This document shows, one piece after another, positions 1-8,144 of a stretch of 64,000 nt of DNA. A program made the position numbers and the translations under genes. The notes below the pieces were generated by a model. The model worked only from the letters and a program-made list of their open reading frames with translations. It searched no databases and was not told where the DNA came from. Where the stretch lies: contig NZ_CP110341.1 of assembly GCF_026013965.1 (NCBI RefSeq), positions 372,001-436,000 on the forward strand, in the 5' to 3' direction. The stretch's first letter is position 1; each line of letters opens with the position of its first letter. The DNA is from Brevibacterium sp. JSBI002 (GTDB lineage Bacteria > Actinomycetota > Actinomycetes > Actinomycetales > Brevibacteriaceae).

Positions 1-56
1 ACTCCGCCGGTTTCGGTGACGGTGATGCCGGAGTTCGCGGTTGTGGATTCAGTCAT
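1..56 (-). CDS. N-terminal fragment of an unidentified protein (runs off the window)
   Basis: Only the first 18 codons are present, reading from an ATG at 56-54 toward position 1. They encode a Thr/Ser/Gly-rich stretch beginning MTESTTANSG. A GAAAGG ribosome-binding site lies 7-8 bases upstream. The gene starts 30 nt after the acyl-CoA dehydrogenase stop on the same strand, so it is probably the next member of that operon and likely takes part in the same acyl-CoA catabolism. The fragment is too short to assign a family. Confidence 0.6.
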   Translation of the reverse strand, partial: MTESTTANSGITVTETGG

Positions 57-86
57 GGGATGCCTTTCGTGCGTGGTCGGTTGTTC

Positions 87-1250
87 TCAGAGGTTGAACT
101 GCGGTTTGTGCGCGCCACCCAGCAGCTGCTTGGCGACGACGACGCGCTGGACCTCGGAGGTGCCTTCGTAGATGCGGAACAGGCGTGCGTGGCGGTAGAA
201 GCGTTCGACCGCTGACTCGCGCATATAGCCCATGCCGCCCTGGATCTGCACGCCCTTGTCGGCGATGCGGGCGAGTGCTTCGGAGGCGAAGAGCTTCGCC
301 GAGGAGGGGCCCAGCTTGCGATCGGTCTCGGCGTCCCAGCGCCCGGCGGCCGCGAGGACGAGAGCCTTGGCGGCGGCGACGTCGGTGTAGATATCGGCGA
401 GCATCGCCTGGACGAGCTGGAACCGGGCGATCGGTTCCCCGCCCTGCTTCGCTTCGGCGGCGAAGCGGACGGATTCGTCGAGGATGCGGATCGACTGACC
501 GACGCAGATCGCGGCGATGTGCAGGCGTCCCTTGTTGAGTGAGGCCATGGCCGCGTAGAAGCCCTTCTCCTCCTCACCGCCGATGAGGTTGGCGGCAGGC
601 ACGCGCACGTCGTCGAAGAAGATCTCCGAGGTCCAGGCGCCGGCCTGACCCATCTTGTGATCGTGTGGGCCGACGGTCACGCCTTCGGACTGCGTGGGCA
701 CGAGGAAGACCGAGATGCCCTTTGAGCCCGTGGCGTTCGGGTCGGTGCGGGCGAAGACCATGAGGACATCGGAGGCCTCCGCGTTGGTGATGAACCGCTT
801 GGAGCCGTTGATGATGTAGTCATCGCCAACGCGTTCGGCCTTCGTCCGCAGGCCCGAGGGGTCGGAGCCGGCCTCGGATTCGGTGAGGGCGAAGGAAGCG
901 ACGACCTCTCCGGAGGTCAGACGGGGCAGCCATTCGGACTTCTGCTCATCGGTGCCGTAGTTGACGAGCACCTGTCCGGCGATGCCGTTGTTCGTGCCGA
1001 ACAGGGACCGGAACGACGGGGTGGTGTAGCCGAGCTCCATGGCCAGGAGTGCGTCCTGTTCGGCATTGAGGCCGAGGCCGCCGTACTCCTCGGGCAGAGC
1101 CCAGCCGAAGAGTCCCATTTCGGCAGATTCCCTGATGATGGATTCGGGGAAGGCATCCTCGTCCTCGACTTGGGTCTCGAGGGGGACGACCTTCTCGCGG
1201 ACGAATTCGCGGACGGCAGTGAGGATGTCGTCGAGTTCTGAGTTGTCCAT
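87..1250 (-). CDS. acyl-CoA dehydrogenase
   Basis: A 387-residue FAD flavoprotein of standard acyl-CoA dehydrogenase length, expected to introduce an alpha,beta double bond into an acyl-CoA and pass electrons to ETF. The helical N-terminal domain is followed by the flavin-contacting segment ALTESEAGSD and the ITNA stretch of the middle beta domain. The C-terminal domain carries QIQGGMGYMRE and then RIYEGTSEVQ, in which Glu362 is the usual catalytic base. An AGGAG site lies 9 bases before the ATG. The CoA transferase gene ends 92 nt upstream on the same strand, so the two are probably one operon in which the transferase activates a carboxylic acid that this enzyme oxidises. The substrate cannot be told from sequence; glutaryl-CoA-like or short-chain acyl-CoA are possible. 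Confidence 0.92.
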   Translation of the reverse strand: MDNSELDDILTAVREFVREKVVPLETQVEDEDAFPESIIRESAEMGLFGWALPEEYGGLGLNAEQDALLAMELGYTTPSFRSLFGTNNGIAGQVLVNYGTDEQKSEWLPRLTSGEVVASFALTESEAGSDPSGLRTKAERVGDDYIINGSKRFITNAEASDVLMVFARTDPNATGSKGISVFLVPTQSEGVTVGPHDHKMGQAGAWTSEIFFDDVRVPAANLIGGEEEKGFYAAMASLNKGRLHIAAICVGQSIRILDESVRFAAEAKQGGEPIARFQLVQAMLADIYTDVAAAKALVLAAAGRWDAETDRKLGPSSAKLFASEALARIADKGVQIQGGMGYMRESAVERFYRHARLFRIYEGTSEVQRVVVAKQLLGGAHKPQFNL

Positions 1251-1342
1251 TGTTGAATCTCCTTCAGATGGCTGCTGTGCAGAGGTCTGCGGTCAAGAGT
1301 TGAGATTGAGGGTCCGACTGGAAGGGTGCGAACCGGTACGGT

Positions 1343-2590
1343 CTAGAGGCTGTCGAGCCAGGCGCGGACCCGCTCGTCATCGGCACCGAGTTCTGGGGGA
1401 GCGAGGTCGTAGGCGACCTCGGACTTGGTCAGGCGGATCGGGTTGCGGATGGTCGGGATGACGCGGTCGCCGGTGCCGGTGTCCACGACCGGTTCCAAGC
1501 CGAGACTCTTCGCGTGTTCGACGCCTTCGGCGATCGAGTTGATCGGCGCGCAGGGCAGGCCGACGGCGGTGAGCTTGTCAAACCATTCCTGTGCCGTGTG
1601 GGCGGCCAGGGCGTCGAGGAGTTCGGGTTCGAGTTCGTCGCGGTGGGCGTTGCGGGCCTTGGCCTTCGCGAACCGGTCGTCATCACACCAATCGGGACGA
1701 CCGACCACCTCGGCGAGGATCCTGAATTGGCCGTCGTTGGCGGCGGCGACGATGAGTTCGCCCTCCTTCGTGGCCATCGGCTGATACGGATAGAGGCTCG
1801 GGTGGGCATTGCCCATGCGCGTGGGCGTCACGCCGGCCGCGGCATACGCGCCGGACTGGTTGGCCAGGCCGGACATCGCCGAGGACATGAGGTTGGTCTC
1901 GACGAGCTGGCCCTCTCCGGTGAGCGTCTTGTGCTGGATAGCGGCGAGGACGCCGATCGTCGTGTGCAGTCCGGTCATGACGTCGAAGACGGCGACCCCG
2001 GCGCGGTACGGCGAGCCATCGGGGCTGCCGGTGACCGACATGAAACCGGACATCGCCTGGACGAGGAGGTCGTAGCCGGGCAGGGCGTTGTCGGCACCGA
2101 ACCCGGTGACCGAGGCGAAGATGACCTCCGGGTTGGGTGTTGAGTTGGTCTGTGTGATCGAGGCGTAGTCGAGCCCGTACTTCTTCAGGCCTCCGGGTTT
2201 GAAGTTCTCGACGATGATGTCGGCGCGGGCCGCGAGCTTCTGGGCGACCTGGAGGTCGTCGGGGTCGGTGAAGTCGAGGACGATGTCGTACTTGTTGCGG
2301 TTGATCGACAGGTAGTAGGTGGCGTCGTCCTCGCGCACCGGCGGCGTCCAATGCCGGGTGTCATCGCCCTTGGGTCCTTCGACCTTGATGACGGTGGCGC
2401 CGAGGTCGGCGAGCATCATCGTCGAGTAGGGCCCGGCGAGGACACGGGAGAAGTCGACGACGATCTGTCCCGACAAGGGACCCGAGCCGGCGCGGGGGAG
2501 GAACTCCTCGAGACGGTCGTGGGCAGGTGACCGATGGTGCTCGTGCTCAGAGCCGCTGTCGTGGTGCTCAGAAGTGGTCGACTGCTTCAT
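1343..2590 (-). CDS. class III CoA transferase (CaiB/BaiF family)
   Basis: This 415-residue protein belongs to the formyl-CoA transferase/CaiB family, which moves CoA between carboxylic acids through an aspartyl-CoA thioester. The family core starts at GQIVVDFSRVLAGPYSTMML and continues through the ADLGATVIKVE and NRNKYDIVLD stretches typical of the family. A longer frame exists, but the ATG at 2590 has a GAGGAAG site about 10 bases upstream and is preferred. The first 25 or so residues are unusually rich in His and Glu (EHHDSGSEHEHH) and lie outside the family core. The gene leads an operon with the acyl-CoA dehydrogenase downstream. The likely promoter contains a perfect 10-bp-arm inverted repeat at 2720-2745. 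Substrate unknown. Confidence 0.9.
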   Translation of the reverse strand: MKQSTTSEHHDSGSEHEHHRSPAHDRLEEFLPRAGSGPLSGQIVVDFSRVLAGPYSTMMLADLGATVIKVEGPKGDDTRHWTPPVREDDATYYLSINRNKYDIVLDFTDPDDLQVAQKLAARADIIVENFKPGGLKKYGLDYASITQTNSTPNPEVIFASVTGFGADNALPGYDLLVQAMSGFMSVTGSPDGSPYRAGVAVFDVMTGLHTTIGVLAAIQHKTLTGEGQLVETNLMSSAMSGLANQSGAYAAAGVTPTRMGNAHPSLYPYQPMATKEGELIVAAANDGQFRILAEVVGRPDWCDDDRFAKAKARNAHRDELEPELLDALAAHTAQEWFDKLTAVGLPCAPINSIAEGVEHAKSLGLEPVVDTGTGDRVIPTIRNPIRLTKSEVAYDLAPPELGADDERVRAWLDSL

Positions 2591-2719
2591 CGTCGAATGT
2601 CTTCCTCTCGTCAGGCCGGCGGCGCTGCTGTGTGCCGCCGGGCTCGAAACCCCGGTTCGCGCGGTGTGGTTCAAGCCTGCACGGCGCGTGTATGGTCCAT
2701 CCCACTATATATCTGATCA

Positions 2720-2745
2720 GTCAATAATGTACATGCATTATTGAC
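2720..2745. promoter_or_regulatory. operator-like inverted repeat upstream of the CoA transferase operon
   Basis: Perfect 10-bp arms, GTCAATAATG and CATTATTGAC, are separated by 6 bp. The site is strikingly AT-rich against the surrounding GC-rich DNA. It lies about 130 bp before the CoA transferase start, beside a TATAGT-like box on the minus strand at about 2703-2708. The geometry suits a dimeric repressor such as a GntR or TetR protein. The cognate regulator is not identifiable here. Confidence 0.6.
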
Positions 2746-2850
2746 TATACGGGTATTGGATTGCGGGTGGTTGCCGGGCCGACCATAGCGGCATTCAGGA
2801 GGGGGCCGCCATTCAGATCGACTAGGGGAGCGGATGATTGCCAGACGTGT

Positions 2851-4149
2851 TCACAGCTGCGCGTTCCACGTGTCGAGGCGGTCGCGGAGATCTTCGGCGG
2901 TCATGTCAATGAGGCCGATCCCGTGGTAGTTGGGCAGCCAGGTTTCGACGCGATCATTCGCGCGTGCCGCGGCTTGGACATCCCATGCGCGAATGTCGTT
3001 AATTCGGCGGCCGAGAAGTCGTTCGTACTCGTCGAGAAAGACGGCGGCCGCCTCGGGGGAACCGAGCAGCACAAGATCCTGACGGCACCAGGCGAGGTCG
3101 ACTCCGCGAGGTCCGCGGCTCGCGCCCGACCAGTCGACGACTCCGGTGAGGCGCCCCTGTTCCCACAGGGCATTTCCGGTCCAGAAATCCGTGTGCGTGA
3201 GGACCTCTTCGTCGCGGGCGAGGTTCGCCCACTCCCGCTGGGCGCGAATCGCGATGTCAGAGTCTCCTGGCGGCGGAGAGTTTGGAGTCAGAGGCAGACC
3301 GGTGCCGACGAGCTCGTGGATGCGCAGCAGCGCCGCGGCCATCTCGCGGGCGATGGTGGTCAGAGGTGTCGCCGGATCCGGTGGTGAGCCCGGCACACGG
3401 GTTGTGACGATGACCGGGTCGTTGGAGTCGGCGCTGTGGGCGATGAGACGGGGGACGAGATCGCCGAGCGGGCTCAGCCGATCGAGCACCGCGGCCTCTT
3501 TGATCGCCGCATCATGGCCCGTGGGAAATGCGCGGACGACGAGCTCCGCGTCTCCGTCGCGGGCCGCCAGGGTCAGCGCATGTTGACCGCCGGCAAGGGT
3601 CTCGACAGATCTCAGCTTCCGGCCGATCAGCGCCGAAGCTGTCGCGAGGGCGCGGGATCGGCGGCTTCGCTCGGCCGTCTTGAGCTGTCTCTTCAGCCCT
3701 TCGGCATAGCGCCTGGCCATCAACTCCTGGGCCGCCACTGTCACCGGAGCGCCCGGACGGAGGAGAGGATGTGCTGGGACGGAGTCGGCGCTGATGGCCA
3801 CGCGGAGGCGGCCGTCAGTGCCGACGGACACGAGGAAGGTCTCCTCTCCGTTCTCGAGGTGGCCCGGCAGGGTGCGATAGGTGAATCCGGCGCGATCCCT
3901 CTCATCGATCACCCGTGTGACGACGCATGCACCCACGGGTACGAGCAGATCGCGACCGCGCAGCCGCCTCGGCGGGACCGGCCAAACGGGGTTGAGTCCC
4001 AGGCTGACGATCTGGCCTTCGGATACGCGACGGCTCGGACGGACCACCACGCCGGCGAGGTCCTGCATCATCCAGGAGAAGATCGCTTCCCGCGCGAGCG
4101 GGAACTGGTCGCCCGAGCCGAGGTCGAGATGGAACTCGAGATGATTCAT
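2851..4149 (-). CDS. DUF1990 domain fused to an APH-fold phosphotransferase
   Basis: A 432-residue protein with two unrelated halves. Residues 1 to about 140 look like DUF1990 (the YndB/START-like family): an opening FPLAREAIFSWMMQDLAGVV, a PSRRVSEGQIVSLGL strand region and a VTRVIDERDRAGFTYRTLPG core. Residues of about 175-432 are an aminoglycoside-phosphotransferase/choline-kinase fold with HTDFWTGN (His319, Asp321 as catalytic base, Asn326) and the metal-binding VVDWSGAS (Asp339). The kinase half probably phosphorylates a small hydroxylated or amino compound; the substrate is unknown. It diverges from the SDR gene at 4316 and so shares its regulatory region. The fusion is unusual to my knowledge. 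GGAG sits very close to the start ATG. Confidence 0.75.
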   Translation of the reverse strand: MNHLEFHLDLGSGDQFPLAREAIFSWMMQDLAGVVVRPSRRVSEGQIVSLGLNPVWPVPPRRLRGRDLLVPVGACVVTRVIDERDRAGFTYRTLPGHLENGEETFLVSVGTDGRLRVAISADSVPAHPLLRPGAPVTVAAQELMARRYAEGLKRQLKTAERSRRSRALATASALIGRKLRSVETLAGGQHALTLAARDGDAELVVRAFPTGHDAAIKEAAVLDRLSPLGDLVPRLIAHSADSNDPVIVTTRVPGSPPDPATPLTTIAREMAAALLRIHELVGTGLPLTPNSPPPGDSDIAIRAQREWANLARDEEVLTHTDFWTGNALWEQGRLTGVVDWSGASRGPRGVDLAWCRQDLVLLGSPEAAAVFLDEYERLLGRRINDIRAWDVQAAARANDRVETWLPNYHGIGLIDMTAEDLRDRLDTWNAQL

Positions 4150-4192
4150 GACTCCATTCTCGTTCAGTTCTCTCGTTCGATGGCCGTAGTCC

Positions 4193-4250
4193 TTGTCATC
4201 TTCGAACGGCTGTGCCTACGATGAGAACTGATGGCTGAACGAACGCTCGC
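4193..4250 (+). promoter_or_regulatory. promoter and putative operator of the first SDR gene
   Basis: TTGTCA at 4193-4198 and TACGAT at 4217-4222 are 18 bp apart. A GAACGAACGCTCGCTTC segment with imperfect dyad symmetry follows at about 4238. The same arrangement (CCTACGAT, then GAACT, then an inverted repeat) recurs at 6275-6309 before the acyl-CoA ligase operon, so both promoters probably answer to one regulator. The TetR gene between them is the obvious candidate. Confidence 0.55.
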
Positions 4251-4315
4251 TTCAGGGCAATTCGCCAGGTCAGCGCCGAATGACCATGTCACAGCACGAA
4301 CACTGGAGTTCATCT

Positions 4316-5134
4316 ATGTCAGACAGCACCTCATCCGCTCAGCCCGCAGCTGCCTCGGCGGCTCCGAAATCCGGTCGCCGCTTCGAAGGACAGGTCGCTG
4401 TCATCACCGGCGCCAGCCGTGGCATCGGTCTAGGAATCGCTCGGCGGCTGAACGCGGAGGGGGCCACCGTCGTCCTCACCGCGCGCAAGCCCGAAGCGCT
4501 GAATGAGGCGGTCGCCGAGTTCCCCGAAGGAACGGCGCTTGCCATCGCCGGCAAGGCCGACGACCCGGCTCACAGGGCAGAGGTGCTCGACACGATCGCT
4601 GAGAAGTTCGGTCGCCTCGATGTGCTCGTGGCCAACGCTGGAATCAACCCCGTCTACGGCCCGCTCGTCGACATGGAACTCGATGCCGCGCGAAAGATCT
4701 TCGACGTCAATGTGCTCGGCACGCTGGCCTGGGTGCAGGACGCGGTCCATCATAATGGCCTGAATTTCCGCGAGAACAGGGGACGGGTGGTGGCGATCTC
4801 CTCGGTGGCCGGGCAGGTGCCGAGCGAGGGCATCGGCTTCTACGGCATCTCGAAGGCGGCGGTCTCGCATCTGACGAAGACGCTCGCCGTGGAGCTCGGA
4901 CCCGACATCCGCGTCAACGCCGTCGCCCCGGCAGTGGTCAAGACGAAGTTCGCCACCGCGCTCTACGAAGGCAGGGAAGAGGAGGTCGCCTCCGCGTACC
5001 CGGTCAAGCGCCTCGGCACTCCCGAGGACATTGCCGGAGCCGTCGCCTATCTGGCCTCAGAGGACGCCGACTGGATCACCGCTCAGGTGCTCACCGCCGA
5101 TGGGGGTGTCGTCACCGCCGGTGGCAGCGCCTGA
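4316..5134 (+). CDS. short-chain dehydrogenase/reductase (SDR)
   Basis: A 272-residue classical SDR of the FabG type, predicted to oxidise or reduce a hydroxyl/keto group with NAD(P). It has the cofactor motif TGASRGIG at residues 31-38, an intact NAG motif, catalytic Ser163, and Tyr176 with Lys180 in YGISKAAV. The Ala/Ser-rich first 18 residues precede the fold. The ATG at 4316 has GGAG 8 bases upstream and is preferred over an in-frame ATG at 4280. It is a close paralogue of the SDR at 8145, with long identical blocks such as ALYEGRE and ITAQVLTADGG. It stands alone behind its own promoter, but its position and promoter tie it to the catabolic operon at 6361-12637. Confidence 0.9.
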   Translation: MSDSTSSAQPAAASAAPKSGRRFEGQVAVITGASRGIGLGIARRLNAEGATVVLTARKPEALNEAVAEFPEGTALAIAGKADDPAHRAEVLDTIAEKFGRLDVLVANAGINPVYGPLVDMELDAARKIFDVNVLGTLAWVQDAVHHNGLNFRENRGRVVAISSVAGQVPSEGIGFYGISKAAVSHLTKTLAVELGPDIRVNAVAPAVVKTKFATALYEGREEEVASAYPVKRLGTPEDIAGAVAYLASEDADWITAQVLTADGGVVTAGGSA

Positions 5135-5182
5135 AACTGAGGCTGAGCCCGCGGCTGAACGTCGGTTGCCGGTAGCCGGCAG

Positions 5183-5272
5183 CCCGAATCTAGGTCGCCA
5201 TCGGACATCTGCACCCGAATCTAGGTCGCCATCGGATACTTCTCTTGACGGAAAGTAACCGATGGCGACCTA
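5183..5272. repeat. two-direct-plus-one-inverted palindromic element, copy 1
   Basis: AGGTCGCCATCGGA occurs twice in direct orientation (within 5183-5205 and from 5223) and then once inverted. The second and third copies form a 19-bp stem (5223-5241 with 5253-5271) with one mismatch and an 11-nt loop. It lies between the convergent SDR and TetR genes, where it could end transcription from both sides. A second copy of the element lies at 12676-12755. Confidence 0.85.
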
Positions 5273-5300
5273 AGTTCTTTGCGGCACCGTTTTGAGGCGC

Positions 5301-5360
5301 ATTGTTGGGTCGATCCACGGTGTTTCAGGCGTGGAAACCACCGTGGATCGACCCAACAAT
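5301..5360. repeat. long perfect intergenic palindrome
   Basis: Perfect 22-bp arms (5301-5322 and 5339-5360) start with ATTGTTGGGTCGATCCACGG. Pairing continues inward past one bulge. It sits 30 bp after the previous hairpin, still between the convergent SDR and TetR genes. A bidirectional terminator or a non-autonomous palindromic repeat are both possible. No T-tract is evident. Confidence 0.8.
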
Positions 5361-5467
5361 CCAATGCGGGCAGGGTTCGTGGAACGTTTCGCGAGCAGCC
5401 TGCCGCTATTTCGCGAGCAGCTTGTGGCCGGGCGACCGTCACTTCATCGGGTCGACAGGCGCCACCC

Positions 5468-6067
5468 TTACTTCGCCGGAAGGCCGGCGGCGTGCGCGCA
5501 GATCTTGCCGTAGCGTTCGGCCACGCCAGCAGGATCAAGCTCACCGCCGGCCCGGTACCACTGCGAGACGCCCGTGCAGATAGTCGTGATCGCTCGTGAG
5601 GCATCCCGCGGGAACTCCGTGGTGAAGCTGCCGTCGGCAACGCACTCCTCGACCACCTCGTCGAGGAGTTTCTGTTGCCGGTCACGAGCGGCGATATGAG
5701 CATCCCGGTGCTGATCTTTCAGCGCTCGGATCTCGCTGAATGCGATGAAGGCGAGATCGGACTGGTGCGCGTGGAAGAGCAGCAGGCATTCGATGAGTCG
5801 GTCGAAGCGGGCGGTCCGCTCCTGCCCGCCGTCGGCGAGCGCCGCGACGCTGCGCTGCCACAGATCCTCCATCGCCAGGCGGTCGATCTCGGCGAGGATC
5901 GCATGCTTCGATGCGAAGTGGTGATAGAGGCCGGGCACTGACAGCCCGGCCGCGCCAGCCAGCTGGCGGATACTCGTGCCGTGGAATCCGCCCGTGACGA
6001 AGCTGTTGAGAGCGGACTGAAGGATCGGCGACAGCAGCGGGGCGTCGTATTCCCGCCAGTTCGTCAT
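5468..6067 (-). CDS. TetR-family transcriptional regulator
   Basis: A 199-residue TetR repressor. The N-terminal helix-turn-helix reads FVTGGFHGTSIRQLAGAAG then LSVPGLYHHFASK, the family signature. The C-terminal ligand domain ends near KICAHAAGL. An upstream in-frame GTG at 6082 is an alternative start; neither has a strong ribosome-binding site. It lies between the two SDR/ligase transcription units and diverges from the ligase operon. By the usual TetR pattern it should bind the inverted repeat at 6292-6309, and probably the related site at about 4238, with an acyl-CoA as likely inducer. The ligand is inferred, not seen. Confidence 0.88.
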   Translation of the reverse strand: MTNWREYDAPLLSPILQSALNSFVTGGFHGTSIRQLAGAAGLSVPGLYHHFASKHAILAEIDRLAMEDLWQRSVAALADGGQERTARFDRLIECLLLFHAHQSDLAFIAFSEIRALKDQHRDAHIAARDRQQKLLDEVVEECVADGSFTTEFPRDASRAITTICTGVSQWYRAGGELDPAGVAERYGKICAHAAGLPAK

Positions 6068-6253
6068 GGTTGCATTGCTCACGAGTTGTCCCTGCCTGCT
6101 CCGTCTCACTGTCTTCTCATCCCTAATCTACGGCCATTCGGACCCCGCGGTTCCATTCGCCCCCGGCGGTTCTATTCGACCCCGAAACGTCCCTCCATCT
6201 CTGAGCCCGATCGCTTTGCTGCTCGAACGGTCGACAGTCATGCCCGGCCGCCC

Positions 6254-6309
6254 TTGCGCCCGGTCATCGTGTGACCTACGATACAGAACTAACCGAGCGA
6301 GCGCTCGGT
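6254..6309 (+). promoter_or_regulatory. promoter and TetR-type operator of the acyl-CoA ligase operon
   Basis: TTGCGC at 6254-6259 and TACGAT at 6277-6282 are 17 bp apart. Then ACCGAGC and GCTCGGT form a 7-bp-arm inverted repeat around GAGC at 6292-6309. The repeat sits where it would overlap the transcript start, a normal repressor position. It matches the layout at 4193-4250. Confidence 0.6.
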
Positions 6310-6360
6310 CGGCCGAAACGGAGATGTTCCGGTCACGGCACGATGAAGGGCGACAGTCAG

Positions 6361-8106
6361 ATGGCAGCCGACAACACCTCCACCGCTACGCAGCACGTGT
6401 GGACGCGGCTTTACCCCGCCGGAGTAGGCGAGGCGCCGGAGATCCACGACGAGTCCACTGCCCATGCGTGGAATGCCCGCGTCGAAGCGGCCCCAGGTCA
6501 GATCGCCGTGACCTATCGCGGCCGCAGGTTCACCACCGCCGATATCGACCGTGAAGCCGAGGCGCTCGCCGCCGGGTTCCTCTCCCGCGGCCTGCAGAAG
6601 TCGGACATCGTCGGCGTCTACCTCCAGAACGTCCCGCAGTTCGCCGTGGCATTGCTCGCGGCTTGGAAGATCGGCGTCGTGCCCCTCGTCCTCAACCCCA
6701 TGTACCGCGGCCGCGAACTGCGCGCGCTCATCGACGATTCGGCCGCCTCGGCGATCATCTGCGACGAAGCAGACCTCGGCCAGGTTTGCGAGACCCTCGC
6801 CGGCGGATCCCTGACCTGGGTGCTCACCACCGATCACGACGAATACGACCGCGACCCTGCCGACCTCGTGGTCGACGCCCGGACCACTGCCTCCCGTGGG
6901 ATCGAAACCACCCCCGCCGAGGCGACCCCCGCCGAGTCCGGGATCGCCGTCGATTCGTGGGGTCCCTTTCTCGCCTCCCAGCGCACCAATGCGCCCGACC
7001 ACCGCACCGAACTGCTGCCGGGCCTCGACGACGCCGCCCTGCTCACCTACACATCAGGCACGACCGGACCGGCCAAAGGCGCCGTCGGCACCCACCGCAA
7101 TGTGCTCGCCGTGGCCCGGTCGTATGGAGAGTGGCTGAACCTCGGCGAAGGCGATGTCATGCTCGCCATCGCCCCGCTCTTCCACATCACCGGAGCCGTC
7201 GCCTGCGCGGCGACCTCGCTGATCTTCCCGATCACGCTCGACTTCATCGGCCGCGTGAACGCGGACAAGATCGTCACCGCCATCCGTGATGACAAGGTCA
7301 CCGTGACCATCGGCTCGATCACCGTCTACAACGCCCTGCTCGAACACGAATCGGCCACAGCCGAGGACCTGCAGAGCATCCGCTACCTCTACTCCGGTGG
7401 AGCCCCCGTGCCGCCGGCCACGGTCGAGCGCTTCCGGAAGCGGTTCGGCCATTACATCCACAACATCTACGGAATGACTGAAACCGCCTCGGCGGTCATC
7501 GGCGTCCCGCCCGACACCGAGGCACCCGTCGACCCGGCCACCGACACCCTGGCCATCGGCGTGCCGTTCCCCGGACTCGAAGCCCGTATCGTCGACGTCG
7601 CCGACGGAACCGTCGTCACCGATTCCACCGCCGGTGAACTCGAGCTGCGCGGGCCTCAGATCACGCCCGGCTTCCTCGGCAAACCCGAAGCCAACGAGGC
7701 GGCCTTCGACGATGGCTGGCTGCGCACCGGCGATGTCGGTGTCATGGACGCAGCCGGCTGGATCTACCTCGTCGACCGGATCAAGGACCAGATCAACGCC
7801 TCCGGCTACAAGGTGTGGCCGCGCGAGGTCGAAGACGTCCTCTATGAACACCCGGCCGTGCTCGAAGCCGCCGTCGTCGGCCAGCCCGACGACTACCGCG
7901 GCGAGACCGTCGTCGCCTACGTCTCCCTGCGCACCGGCCAAGACGTCAGCGCCGAGGAACTCATCGCCTTCGCGAAAGAACGCCTCGCAGCGTACAAGTA
8001 CCCGCGCACCGTCCACGTCATGTCAGACCTGCCGAAGACGCACACCGGAAAGATCCAACGCAGGCTGCTGCGAGACTCCGGAAAAGAAGCAGCGTCAGAT
8101 AGATAG
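6361..8106 (+). CDS. AMP-forming acyl-CoA ligase
   Basis: A 581-residue adenylate-forming ligase that activates a carboxylic acid to its CoA thioester at the cost of ATP. It shows the P-loop-like LLTYTSGTTGPAKG (around Thr231), the IYGMTETAS motif, DGWLRTGDVG, and the C-terminal PKTHTGKIQRR with catalytic Lys564. The ATG at 6361 is chosen because AAGGGCG lies about 9 bases upstream; an ATG at 6343 is also in frame. It opens an operon with the SDR, acyl-CoA dehydrogenase, APH kinase and permease genes that follow. This points to activation of an imported organic acid before kinase- and dehydrogenase-dependent breakdown. Chain length cannot be deduced. Confidence 0.93.
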   Translation: MAADNTSTATQHVWTRLYPAGVGEAPEIHDESTAHAWNARVEAAPGQIAVTYRGRRFTTADIDREAEALAAGFLSRGLQKSDIVGVYLQNVPQFAVALLAAWKIGVVPLVLNPMYRGRELRALIDDSAASAIICDEADLGQVCETLAGGSLTWVLTTDHDEYDRDPADLVVDARTTASRGIETTPAEATPAESGIAVDSWGPFLASQRTNAPDHRTELLPGLDDAALLTYTSGTTGPAKGAVGTHRNVLAVARSYGEWLNLGEGDVMLAIAPLFHITGAVACAATSLIFPITLDFIGRVNADKIVTAIRDDKVTVTIGSITVYNALLEHESATAEDLQSIRYLYSGGAPVPPATVERFRKRFGHYIHNIYGMTETASAVIGVPPDTEAPVDPATDTLAIGVPFPGLEARIVDVADGTVVTDSTAGELELRGPQITPGFLGKPEANEAAFDDGWLRTGDVGVMDAAGWIYLVDRIKDQINASGYKVWPREVEDVLYEHPAVLEAAVVGQPDDYRGETVVAYVSLRTGQDVSAEELIAFAKERLAAYKYPRTVHVMSDLPKTHTGKIQRRLLRDSGKEAASDR

Positions 8107-8144
8107 GCACCACTGACCGACAATCAAGCAAGACAGGAGAGACA

